From Solimonas sp040391865 (GTDB taxonomy: Bacteria > Pseudomonadota > Gammaproteobacteria > Nevskiales > Nevskiaceae): 17,247 bases of DNA. Below, in pieces: positions 7,928 to 14,207 of the stretch; position 1 is the first letter of the stretch; each line of letters begins with the position of its first letter. The notes beneath the pieces are model-generated. The model was given only the letters and a program-made list of their open reading frames with translations. It searched no databases and was not told the DNA's origin. Where the stretch lies: the NCBI GenBank assembly GCA_040391865.1, contig JBEBWZ010000071.1:1-17247 (forward strand), in the 5' to 3' direction. A program made the position numbers and the translations under genes.

Positions 7928-8203
7928 TCACGGTGTCGCGAACAGGGACTGCACGGCGGTCACCACATCGCCGACCGAGCGCACATGCTTGAAGTCTTCC
8001 GGCTTGACCTTCTTGCCGGTGTAATCCTTCAGCTGCAGGATCAGGTCGATGGCGTCGATGCTGTCGACTTCGAGATCCTGATACAGCTGTGCGTCCAGCG
8101 TGATCTTGGCCGCGTCGATCTCGAACAGTTCGACCAGCAGGTCTCGGACTTTGGCAAAAATTTCGTCTTGGCTAGGCGCAGTGCTGGACATGGTCATCGC
8201 CAT
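7928..8203 (-). CDS. Acyl carrier protein (ApeF/ApeE-type)
   Basis: A 91-residue four-helix carrier protein. The phosphopantetheine attachment serine is Ser48 in LEVDSIDAIDL. The helix-one region EIFAKVRDLLVELFEID and the KKVKPEDFKHVRSVGDVV segment are typical of ACPs in APE and fatty-acid-like clusters. It should carry the growing aryl polyene thioester. Three ATGs occur at 8203, 8197 and 8191, and the extra four residues are disordered either way, so I kept 8203. It sits 74 bases after the LPLAT gene and directly before the ApeI-type dehydratase gene. A second ACP is encoded at 10379, matching the two ACPs of known APE systems. Which is ApeE and which ApeF I cannot tell. Confidence 0.93.
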   Translation of the reverse strand: MAMTMSSTAPSQDEIFAKVRDLLVELFEIDAAKITLDAQLYQDLEVDSIDAIDLILQLKDYTGKKVKPEDFKHVRSVGDVVTAVQSLFATP

Positions 8204-8277
8204 TTTCAGGCTTCAGAGGCAGTTGATTGGCCGCGATTGTCGGGTTCGGGCCGCGGTATCGCAAGGGTAAAACGTGT

Positions 8278-9066
8278 TCAGGGGGTGAAATCGGCGATCC
8301 AGCGGGCGGTCAGACGGCGCGCGGCCAGCGCCAGGCTCGGGGCCTGTTCGAGAAACGGTGCGGGGTCGTAGGGCTCGCCGACCACGATGCGGTAGTGGCC
8401 GGGGCGGGCCGGCACGTCGTACCACGGACGGTTCTTGTTGAGCATCAGCGGTTCGCAACGGATCGTCACCGGCAGTACCGGCGCCCCGGCCTGCAGCGCG
8501 ATCCGCGCCGTGCTGTGCGGAATCTGCAGTGGCTGGCTGGGGGTGCTGCGGGTGCCTTCGGGGAAGATCATCAGAGAGCGCCCGGCCTTCAGGGTCGACA
8601 CGCAATCGTCGAGCAGTTGCACCGAGGTGGAGTTGCTGATGTAGCCGGCCCAGCTGATCGGCAGCCGCGTGAACGGATTGCGGAACAGCGCTTCCTTGAC
8701 GATGCAGTCGACCTCCGGGATATGGCCGATCAGCAGCACCACATCGATCAGGGTCGGATGGTTGGCAATGATCATCTGGCCGGGCCGGCGCAGTTTCTCG
8801 GCGCCGTGGATTTCCCAGCTGATCACCCCCAGCACCCGCATCAGGTTCGAGAACAGACGGAACCAGCGGCTGACGATCCATTGCGCACGGCGTCGGGCAA
8901 CGGCGCGATTGCGTGCCGGCAGACAGGCCAGCGGAAAGATCGTGAGGCCGAAGATCACGCCGCCGGCGCCGAACACGAAAAAGCAGAAACCGGTGGCCAG
9001 CTGTCGCCACAGCCGTTCGAGACGGATACGCAGGGTCGGCACGCGGGCCGAGGCGGTGGCGGTCAC
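8278..9066 (-). CDS. LPLAT / PlsC-type acyltransferase (ApeD-like position)
   Basis: A 262-residue 1-acyl-glycerol-3-phosphate-acyltransferase-like protein. There is a membrane helix at about 25-45 (FCFFVFGAGGVIFGLTIF), the HX4D box NHPTLID with His103 and Asp108, and the FPEGTRS phosphate-binding motif at 168-174. The family moves acyl chains from acyl-ACP or acyl-CoA to a glycerol-type hydroxyl at the inner face of the cytoplasmic membrane. Here it may esterify the aryl polyenoyl group or a fatty acid onto a lipid acceptor; the acceptor is unknown. The frame is open to 9141, but GTG 9066 gives a GTGA overlap with the chorismatase stop and a basic-hydrophobic N-terminus, so I chose it. Confidence 0.87.
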   Translation of the reverse strand: MTATASARVPTLRIRLERLWRQLATGFCFFVFGAGGVIFGLTIFPLACLPARNRAVARRRAQWIVSRWFRLFSNLMRVLGVISWEIHGAEKLRRPGQMIIANHPTLIDVVLLIGHIPEVDCIVKEALFRNPFTRLPISWAGYISNSTSVQLLDDCVSTLKAGRSLMIFPEGTRSTPSQPLQIPHSTARIALQAGAPVLPVTIRCEPLMLNKNRPWYDVPARPGHYRIVVGEPYDPAPFLEQAPSLALAARRLTARWIADFTP

Positions 9067-10067
9067 AAAGGCGCGTCGATGCGGAACACGGCTTCGGCTT
9101 CCAGCAGCAGATCGTGGCGGCAGATATCGCCGTGCAGGCACATCAGCGGTGCGCCGTGCGGGCCGCGCAGCTTGGGGATCAGTGCCTGGACCTGCTGCGG
9201 GACCTGTGCATCGCGGACATAGAGCTTCACCGACTCCATCACCACCGACGACGGCACCACGCCGCTGAAATGAGCGCCGAGCGCGGTGTCGATCACCGCA
9301 TCGAAATTGACCAGGGTTTCCTCGAGCTGCCGCGCCGGGTCGCCGGCATGCACGCTTTCATGGCCGACCACGCTGGCGGTGCCGGACACCAGCAGCCGCG
9401 CATCGGCGCCGCTGCCGATCAGCGAGGCGCGCGCAAAACTGGGGCTGCGCGGACCGTACTGGCGCGGATAGCGGTAGGCGCTGACCTGCCGCGGATTCTC
9501 GACCGGGATGCCCGGCGCCTTGCCGGCCAGGAAATAGATCACCAGTCCCGGCTCGGACATGCCGATGGCAGTCGCCGCCGGCAGCCGCTGTTCGAAGTCG
9601 GGCTTCAGTGCCAGCGCGCGACTACGTCCGGAACTGAACAGACGATAGCGCTCCTGATCGCCGTCGCCGACATTGATGTCGGCGAGGAAATTCCAGATGC
9701 GCAGGCAGAAGGGATAACCGCTGCGCTGCAGCAGCTGCTCGATGCGCACATACAGCTTCAGCGTCGCGCGTTCGAGGTCGAGCAGTTCCGATTCCGGCAG
9801 ATAGATCTGTCCGAACAGCACCTCGCCGTTGTGGCTGTAGCCGAAGCCGTCGTGATGGCCGCACTGCACCGGCGTCGCGCTGACCCATTCCTCGACCCAC
9901 TGCGGGCTGCCGAGCTGTTCGATCGCGACCACCACCTGGCGCGGGTCGTCGCTGCGCTGCTGGCCGAGCGCATAGGTCACGCGCCCCAGCAGGTGTTCGG
10001 GCACCGGAGAGTCGGCGCTGACGTAATGCCCGCGAAACGAGCCGCTGTTGAATACCGGTGTTGCCAT
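9063..10067 (-). CDS. xanB2: Chorismatase (XanB2-like hydroxybenzoate synthase)
   Basis: A 334-residue protein of the FkbO/Hyg5/XanB2 chorismatase family, often annotated as pteridine-dependent dioxygenase. The C-terminal half is RidA/YjgF-like, with GTASVVGHESVHAGD and QLEETLVNFDAVID, and the end has GDICRHDLLLEAEAVF. In Xanthomonas, XanB2 converts chorismate to 3- and 4-hydroxybenzoate, the aryl precursors of xanthomonadin and of ubiquinone. Two cysteines near the end (310 and 316) fall in the region where hydroxybenzoate-forming members have an active-site Cys, but I cannot assign it. Start ATG 10067 gives MATPVFNSG; an upstream TTG (10106) lies inside a palindrome and is less likely. It is the first gene of the minus-strand operon. 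Confidence 0.9.
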   Translation of the reverse strand: MATPVFNSGSFRGHYVSADSPVPEHLLGRVTYALGQQRSDDPRQVVVAIEQLGSPQWVEEWVSATPVQCGHHDGFGYSHNGEVLFGQIYLPESELLDLERATLKLYVRIEQLLQRSGYPFCLRIWNFLADINVGDGDQERYRLFSSGRSRALALKPDFEQRLPAATAIGMSEPGLVIYFLAGKAPGIPVENPRQVSAYRYPRQYGPRSPSFARASLIGSGADARLLVSGTASVVGHESVHAGDPARQLEETLVNFDAVIDTALGAHFSGVVPSSVVMESVKLYVRDAQVPQQVQALIPKLRGPHGAPLMCLHGDICRHDLLLEAEAVFRIDAPL

Positions 10068-10097
10068 GTCGTGCAGTCGGGTCGGAATCTCTGGGTG

Positions 10098-10119
10098 CCG
10101 GCGCAAGCGCTTGCGCCGG
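10098..10119. promoter_or_regulatory. Perfect 22-bp palindrome, candidate operator
   Basis: The left arm CCGGCGCAAGC is immediately followed by its exact reverse complement GCTTGCGCCGG. There is no loop and no T-run, which favours a dimeric protein site over a terminator. The core AAGCGCTT with a central CG resembles operators of LacI/GalR-family regulators. No such regulator gene is in the window. It lies 31 bases upstream of the chorismatase ATG. The palindrome is seen directly; the function is inference. Confidence 0.5.
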
Positions 10120-10126
10120 TGGAGTC

Positions 10127-10156
10127 CTTGCGGAAAAACCTCGAGGCGCGCGCAAG
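10127..10156. repeat. Additional CTTGCG / CGCAAG half-site pair
   Basis: CTTGCG at 10127-10132 and CGCAAG at 10151-10156 repeat the half-site of the adjacent 22-bp palindrome (CGCAAG 10102-10107, CTTGCG 10110-10115). Four copies of the hexamer or its complement thus lie within 55 bases. They may be secondary binding sites for the same regulator. Short GC-rich hexamers also recur by chance. Confidence 0.3.
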
Positions 10157-10196
10157 GTCCAGACGGATCTGGGGACGATGCGGTAGCGGCCAGTGT

Positions 10197-10202
10197 ATTA
10201 TC
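10197..10202 (-). promoter_or_regulatory. Possible -10 element for the minus-strand operon
   Basis: Read on the minus strand, GATAAT (five of six bases to TATAAT) is followed by ACACTG, in the only AT-rich patch of this GC-rich region. No matching -35 hexamer sits at 16-18 bases. If used, transcription would begin near 10190 and leave a leader of about 120 bases containing the palindrome. Confidence 0.25.
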
Positions 10203-10263
10203 GATCTAACTTGAGTCGGCGCCGTTTCAGACAGCTGCACGGCGCTTTGAGTCACAACGATCA

Positions 10264-10295
10264 GCCCGGTTTCCAGTCCGACACGCCCGGTTCCA
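10264..10295 (+). repeat. Direct repeat GCCCGGTT(T)CCA, 21-bp period
   Basis: GCCCGGTTTCCA at 10264-10275 and GCCCGGTTCCA at 10285-10295 start exactly 21 bases apart, about two helical turns. They lie about 84-115 bases upstream of the ACP start on the plus strand. The spacing would suit two activator molecules on one face of the DNA, but nothing else supports this. Confidence 0.3.
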
Positions 10296-10364
10296 TGGGT
10301 GGGCGGAGACTGGCGCGGCTGATTTGCGCGCTTATACGGGCCGACATTTCAAAGACGTAACTCC

Positions 10365-10370
10365 TGGGGA
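10365..10370 (+). promoter_or_regulatory. Ribosome binding site of the plus-strand ACP gene
   Basis: TGGGGA sits 8 bases before ATG 10379. It supports this start over the second in-frame ATG at 10388. It is one of the clearest Shine-Dalgarno sequences in the window, fitting for the first gene of an operon that has no upstream gene to couple to. Confidence 0.55.
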
Positions 10371-10378
10371 TACAGCAA

Positions 10379-10663
10379 ATGACGGCGATGACGGCACAGG
10401 CCGCCCAAGAACGCGAATTGGCGGAGCTGCTGGTTTCGGCACTGAGCCTCGAACACATCGAAGCGACGGCGGTCGATCCGGAGGCACCGCTGTTCGGTTC
10501 GCACGAGAACGGCTGGGGCCTCGACTCGATCGATGCGCTGGAAATGGCGCTGGCGATCAAGCAGCAGTACGGCGTGGAGTTGCGCGCCGAGGACCAGACC
10601 GTCAAGAACGCCTTCGCGTCGCTGCGCACGCTGACTGCCCTGGTCGTGGAGCGGCGCGCCTAA
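10379..10663 (+). CDS. Acyl carrier protein (second ACP, ApeE/ApeF-type)
   Basis: A 94-residue carrier protein with the attachment site Ser50 in WGLDSIDALEMAL. It follows the APE pattern of an ACP with a slightly long loop before the DSID motif (FGSHENGWGLDSID). It should be loaded with the aryl starter or malonyl units after phosphopantetheinylation; no phosphopantetheinyl transferase is visible in the window. It is the first gene of the plus-strand operon and lies 30 bases before the membrane protein gene. The ACP, membrane protein, ligase order matches the ApeE/F-ApeG-ApeH order of known clusters, so this copy may be the starter-loading ACP; that is inference from position. Confidence 0.92.
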   Translation: MTAMTAQAAQERELAELLVSALSLEHIEATAVDPEAPLFGSHENGWGLDSIDALEMALAIKQQYGVELRAEDQTVKNAFASLRTLTALVVERRA

Positions 10664-10693
10664 GTTTCGGGCCGGGGTCCGCCGGGGGGCGTG

Positions 10694-11302
10694 ATGAAGT
10701 TGCTGCCGGTCGTGCTGGTCATCGCCTACCCGCTGCTGGTGCATGCCGGCGTGATGCTCGATGCGCCTTCGCTGGCCTTCGCGGGCCTGCTGGTGCTGGT
10801 CGCGGTGGTGCTGCTGAAACCGCTGTCGGCACCGCGAGCCTGGGCCTGGCTGCTGCTGGCACTGGTCGCCGCCGCGCTCCATCTGCTGGCACAGCTCGGC
10901 GCCGGCCGCGCCGCGATCTACCTGCCCTCGCTGGTCATTCCCGCGGCACTGGGCCTGCTGTTCGGGCGCACGCTGCGCGCCGGACAGGAGCCGCTGATCA
11001 GCGGCTATGCACGGCTCGCGCGTGACGGCGTGCTGCCCGCCGATCTGCAGCGTTACACCCGCCGCCTGACCCAGTTGTGGACGCTCAGCTTTGCGCTGAT
11101 GTTCAGCGTCGCGCTGGCGCTGATCCTGTTCGACCAGATCGAATGGTGGTCGCTGGTCACCAACGTGCTCAACTATTTTCTGATCGGCCTGCTGTTCCTG
11201 GTCGAGTACGGCTACCGCCGCTGGCGTTTCCGCCACCACCACCATCCGGGATTCGTCGAACATATCCGCGCCATCGCCCGCAACCGGCGGGGAGTGGGCT
11301 GA
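10694..11302 (+). CDS. apeG: COG4648-type inner-membrane protein (ApeG-like)
   Basis: A 202-residue hydrophobic protein with about six membrane segments: roughly residues 2-20, 26-45, 53-72, 76-96, 130-150 and 155-175. It ends in a basic, histidine-containing tail (YGYRRWRFRHHHH). No catalytic motif is recognised. Identification as the ApeG/COG4648 membrane protein comes from topology and from its place between an ACP and the acyl-ACP ligase. Its role is unknown; membrane anchoring of the synthase complex is a guess. An ATG at 10694 is preceded by GGGGGG at 10684-10689; the GTG at 10691 is too close to that run. The stop is one base before the ligase ATG. Confidence 0.75.
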   Translation: MKLLPVVLVIAYPLLVHAGVMLDAPSLAFAGLLVLVAVVLLKPLSAPRAWAWLLLALVAAALHLLAQLGAGRAAIYLPSLVIPAALGLLFGRTLRAGQEPLISGYARLARDGVLPADLQRYTRRLTQLWTLSFALMFSVALALILFDQIEWWSLVTNVLNYFLIGLLFLVEYGYRRWRFRHHHHPGFVEHIRAIARNRRGVG

Positions 11303-11303
11303 G

Positions 11304-12590
11304 ATGGCGCTGCTACCACTGATCGACGGCTTCGACCCGGAGCGTCCGCTGCTGCGCCATCGCGAACGCTGGGTCAGCCACGGCGAGTTCATGGCGCGTG
11401 CGCAGCAGCTGGCGCAGCAACTGCCGGACGCGGCCTACGCCATCAACCTGTGCGCCGACCGCTATCGCTTCATGCTGGCCTTTGCCGCTGCCGGCCTGCG
11501 CGGGCAGACCAGCCTGCTGCCCTCGAGCCCGGCGCCGGCCGCGGTTGCCGGCATCCGCGAGCAGTATCCGCACAGCCAGGTGATCGGCGACGCCGAGATC
11601 GACGTCGACGGCGCGGTCGCTGCCTATGGCGGGCAGCACTCGCCGCAGGTCGAGGCCGATGCGGTGGCCGCGGTGCTGTTCACCTCCGGCAGTACCGGCG
11701 TGCCGCAGGCGCACGCCAAATCCTGGAACACGCTGCGGGTCATCGCGAGACATCTGTCGCAGCGGCTGTATGACGAGGCGCCGGGGCAGATCGTGGCGAC
11801 GGTGCCGTCGCAGCACATGTACGGCCTGGAAACGACCGTGCTGATGGCGCTGGGCGCCGGGTGCACGGTGCACAGTGCGCGCCCGTTGTTTCCGCAGGAC
11901 GTGGTGCAGGCGCTGCACGAGGTGCCGGCGCCGCGCGCGCTGGTGACCACACCGGTGCATCTGCGGGCGCTGATCGCCTCCGCAGTCCAGCTGCCGCCGC
12001 TGCGCTTCATTCTCTCGGCCACGGCACCGCTGAGCCTGGAACTGGCGCGCGCCTGCGAAACCACCTGGGGCGCGCCGGTGCTGGAAATCTATGGCTGCAC
12101 CGAAGCCGGCAGCACCGCGACCCGGCGCACCCTCGACGGCGACCGCTGGCGCATGCTGCCGGGCATGTCCCTGCAGCCGCACGACGGCGCGGCGACGGTA
12201 CACGCCGCGCATCTGGCGGAGCCGGTGCTGCTGCAGGATCAGCTGGAACTGGAGAGCGGCGAATATTTCCGCATGGTCGGGCGCAACACCGATCTGCTGA
12301 AGGTCGCCGGCAAGCGCGCGTCGCTGGCCGATCTGACCCACAAGCTGCTGGCGATTCCCGGCGTGATCGACGCGGTGATCTTCAATGCCGCCGAGGGCGA
12401 AGCGGCCCGGCCGGCGGCCCTGGTGGTGGCGCCCTCGCTGCACGAGAGCGCGATCCTGCAGGCGCTGGCACAACAGGTCGACGCGGCCTTCCTGCCGCGG
12501 CCCTTGCGCAAGGTGGCGAGCCTGCCGCGCAATGAACTGGGCAAGCTGCCGCGACAGCGCCTGCTGGAATTGCTGGAGCGTCCGGGATGA
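11304..12590 (+). CDS. apeH: Aryl/acyl-ACP ligase, ANL superfamily (ApeH-like)
   Basis: A 428-residue adenylate-forming enzyme, shorter than usual acyl-CoA synthetases (about 500-550), as is normal for the ApeH type. The motifs are the P-loop-like FTSGSTG at 126-132, the aromatic-plus-acid A5 motif YGCTEAG at 263-269, the hinge region GRNTDLLKVAGKR at 326-338, and the C-terminal catalytic Lys414 in ELGKLPR. It activates a carboxylic acid with ATP and passes it to an ACP phosphopantetheine. Given the chorismatase, the likely substrate is a hydroxybenzoate, probably loaded onto the ACP encoded two genes upstream. The ATG at 11304 follows the membrane protein gene by one base; the 3' end overlaps the next gene in an ATGA. 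Confidence 0.88.
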   Translation: MALLPLIDGFDPERPLLRHRERWVSHGEFMARAQQLAQQLPDAAYAINLCADRYRFMLAFAAAGLRGQTSLLPSSPAPAAVAGIREQYPHSQVIGDAEIDVDGAVAAYGGQHSPQVEADAVAAVLFTSGSTGVPQAHAKSWNTLRVIARHLSQRLYDEAPGQIVATVPSQHMYGLETTVLMALGAGCTVHSARPLFPQDVVQALHEVPAPRALVTTPVHLRALIASAVQLPPLRFILSATAPLSLELARACETTWGAPVLEIYGCTEAGSTATRRTLDGDRWRMLPGMSLQPHDGAATVHAAHLAEPVLLQDQLELESGEYFRMVGRNTDLLKVAGKRASLADLTHKLLAIPGVIDAVIFNAAEGEAARPAALVVAPSLHESAILQALAQQVDAAFLPRPLRKVASLPRNELGKLPRQRLLELLERPG

Positions 12591-12916
12591 ACCACGAACA
12601 GCGTCGCGACGATTGCATCGCCGCCGATCACCCCTGCCTGGAAGGCCATTTCCCCGGCAATCCGATCGTGCCCGGCGTGGTGCTGATCGACTGCGTGCTG
12701 GCGGCGATCCGCAGCGACAGCGCGCCGCCGCTGCGGCAGCCCTTGCGGGCGATCCCCAATCTGAAATTCCTGCAGCCGCTGCGGCCGCAGACGCCGTTCG
12801 CGATCTGCTGGAATGTGCAGGGCGACAGCGTGCGCTTTCGCTGCGAGTCGGGCGCTGGCGATGCGGTGCAGGTTCACGTTCAGGGTGTGTTGCGGTTCCA
12901 GAGCGATGCCGGATAA
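12587..12916 (+). CDS. Second ApeI/FabZ-type hot-dog dehydratase
   Basis: A 109-residue hot-dog domain. HPCLEGHFPGNPIVPGVV contains the catalytic His21, and Asp35 occupies the position of the FabZ active-site Glu (14 residues after the His). The strand segment AIPNLKFLQPLRPQ follows the FabA/FabZ pattern. It has both expected catalytic side chains, unlike the ApeI-type protein at 7562-7921, which has Gly at the second position. It should dehydrate beta-hydroxyacyl-ACP, alone or with an ApeP-type partner. The ATG overlaps the ligase stop in an ATGA. The ligase-dehydratase order is the ApeH-ApeI order of other clusters, so it could equally be called apeI. I leave the symbol open. Confidence 0.85.
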   Translation: MNHEQRRDDCIAADHPCLEGHFPGNPIVPGVVLIDCVLAAIRSDSAPPLRQPLRAIPNLKFLQPLRPQTPFAICWNVQGDSVRFRCESGAGDAVQVHVQGVLRFQSDAG

Positions 12917-12922
12917 TCCGGC
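12908..12922. repeat. Inverted repeat spanning the hot-dog gene stop codon
   Basis: GCCGGAT-A-ATCCGGC is a perfect 15-base inverted repeat that includes the TAA stop (12914-12916) of the hot-dog gene and lies 28 bases before the halogenase ATG. In RNA it could form only a short stem, and there is no T-run after it, so a strong terminator is unlikely. It may mark a control point between the loading genes and the halogenase. Confidence 0.4.
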
Positions 12923-12932
12923 GCCATCAACC

Positions 12933-12939
12933 AAGGGAG
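12933..12939 (+). promoter_or_regulatory. Ribosome binding site of the halogenase gene
   Basis: AAGGGAG is 10 bases before ATG 12950 and 4 bases before an in-frame GTG at 12944. Both spacings are off the optimum, so the start is not settled. The ATG gives the more usual N-terminus MTDVLIIGAG. Confidence 0.5.
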
Positions 12940-12949
12940 TGTCGTGTTC

Positions 12950-14197
12950 ATGACGGATGTACTGATCATTGGTGCAGGTCCCGCTGGGGCCACGGCTGCC
13001 GCGTTCCTGGTGCAGAAGGGCTACAAGGTCCTGGTGCTGGAGAAGCAGCTGTTCCCGAGGTTCTCGATCGGCGAAAGCATGTTGCCGGCGAGCATGGAGT
13101 TCATCGAAAAGGCCGGAATGATGGAAGCGGTGATGGCCGCGAGCTTCCAGTACAAGGACGGCGCGGTGTTCCATCTCAACGACCAGCGCCACGAATTCAA
13201 GTTTCCGCAGAAATTCACGCCCGGCTACGGCTTCACCTTTGAAGTGCCGCGCGATGAGTTCGACCAGATCCTGATCAACGAAGCCGCGCGTCAGGGCGCC
13301 GAGGTGCGTTTCGAGGTCGAGATCACCGATGTCGATTTCACCGACGGCAAGCCCACCGTCACCGCGCGGACCAAGGACGGCAGCATCGAGATCCACAAGC
13401 CGCGCTTCGTGCTCGACGCCAGCGGCTACGGCCGGGTGCTGCCGCGGCTGCTCGATCTCGAACTGCCGTCGAACTTCCCGGTGCGTGCGGCGCTGTTCAC
13501 GCAGGTCTACGACCACATCCCGTCCGGCGCCTTCGACCGCCAGAAGATCCTGGTGGTGATCCATCCGGAGCACCGTGACGTCTGGTTCTGGATCATTCCG
13601 TTCTCCAACGGTCGCGTGTCCACCGGCGTGGTCGCCACCGAAGAGTTCATGGCGAAGTACAGCGGCACCTACGAAGAGCGCCTGTGGACGATCTACAACG
13701 AGATCGACTACCTCAGGGACCTGATGAAGAACGCCAAGCCGGCGAACCCGGTGCGCGAAATGCGCGGCTACTCGGCGCGCGTCAAAGCGATGTCCGGCCC
13801 GGGCTGGGCGCTGCTGGGCAACGCCGCGGAATTCCTCGATCCGGTGTTCTCCTCCGGCGTATGCGTCGCGATGAAGTCGGCCGATCTGGCCGCCGAGATC
13901 CTCGACCGCCAGTTCAAGGGTGAAGTCGTCGATTGGGAAAAGGATTTCGCCGCGCCGCTGAAGATCGGCGTCGAAACCTTCCGCGGCTTCGTCGAAAGCT
14001 GGTACGACACCAGCCTTGCCGACATCTTTTTCCATCCGCGCAAGCACGAAAAGATCCAGCGCATGATCTGCTCGGTGCTGGCCGGCTACGGCTGGGATCT
14101 CAACAACCCCTACGTCGGTGTCGGCAAGCGCCGGCTGACCGCGCTGGCCGAGGCCTGCCGTGGCGGCGCGCTGCCGGAAAGCAGTCTCGAAGCCTGA
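12950..14197 (+). CDS. Flavin-dependent halogenase (FAD-dependent oxidoreductase)
   Basis: A 415-residue protein. The FAD-binding Rossmann motif GAGPAG is at 8-13, followed by LEKQLFPRFSIGESMLP at 30-46, typical of halogenases acting on phenols or carrier-bound rings. The halogenase signature WxWxIP is present as WFWIIP at 212-217, and the second FAD segment LGNAAEFLDPVFSSGV covers 289-304. Lys69 in YKDGAVF is a candidate catalytic lysine for hypohalous acid; that is inference. Reduced FAD from a separate reductase, oxygen and a halide are needed. Xanthomonadins carry bromine on the aryl end, so aryl bromination or chlorination of the pigment is the likely role. A geranylgeranyl-reductase-like monooxygenase is the alternative, but the WxWxIP motif argues for halogenase. 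Confidence 0.85.
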   Translation: MTDVLIIGAGPAGATAAAFLVQKGYKVLVLEKQLFPRFSIGESMLPASMEFIEKAGMMEAVMAASFQYKDGAVFHLNDQRHEFKFPQKFTPGYGFTFEVPRDEFDQILINEAARQGAEVRFEVEITDVDFTDGKPTVTARTKDGSIEIHKPRFVLDASGYGRVLPRLLDLELPSNFPVRAALFTQVYDHIPSGAFDRQKILVVIHPEHRDVWFWIIPFSNGRVSTGVVATEEFMAKYSGTYEERLWTIYNEIDYLRDLMKNAKPANPVREMRGYSARVKAMSGPGWALLGNAAEFLDPVFSSGVCVAMKSADLAAEILDRQFKGEVVDWEKDFAAPLKIGVETFRGFVESWYDTSLADIFFHPRKHEKIQRMICSVLAGYGWDLNNPYVGVGKRRLTALAEACRGGALPESSLEA

Positions 14198-14207
14198 GCA
14201 GCTGACG

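Larger units (their letters stand above)
10068..10378. promoter_or_regulatory. Divergent intergenic control region between the two pigment operons
   Basis: These 311 bases separate the starts of the chorismatase and the plus-strand ACP, and no gene of credible composition is visible in them. They must hold promoters for both operons. The stretch contains a perfect 22-bp palindrome, further CGCAAG/CTTGCG copies, a 21-bp-spaced direct repeat and a local AT-rich patch around 10190-10210, listed separately. No strong consensus sigma-70 promoter pair is obvious on either strand. The ACP gene has a good ribosome binding site at 10365-10370. Confidence 0.7.

Noticed and set aside
9067..9141. Upstream start (9141) for the PlsC-type acyltransferase
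   Set aside because: The extra 25 residues are Arg/Pro-rich and antisense-like in composition, and they lie inside the chorismatase 3' end. GTG 9066 with the GTGA overlap fits better.
10068..10106. TTG 10106 as the start of the chorismatase
   Set aside because: It lies inside the palindrome and adds 13 residues with no family pattern. ATG 10067 is preferred.
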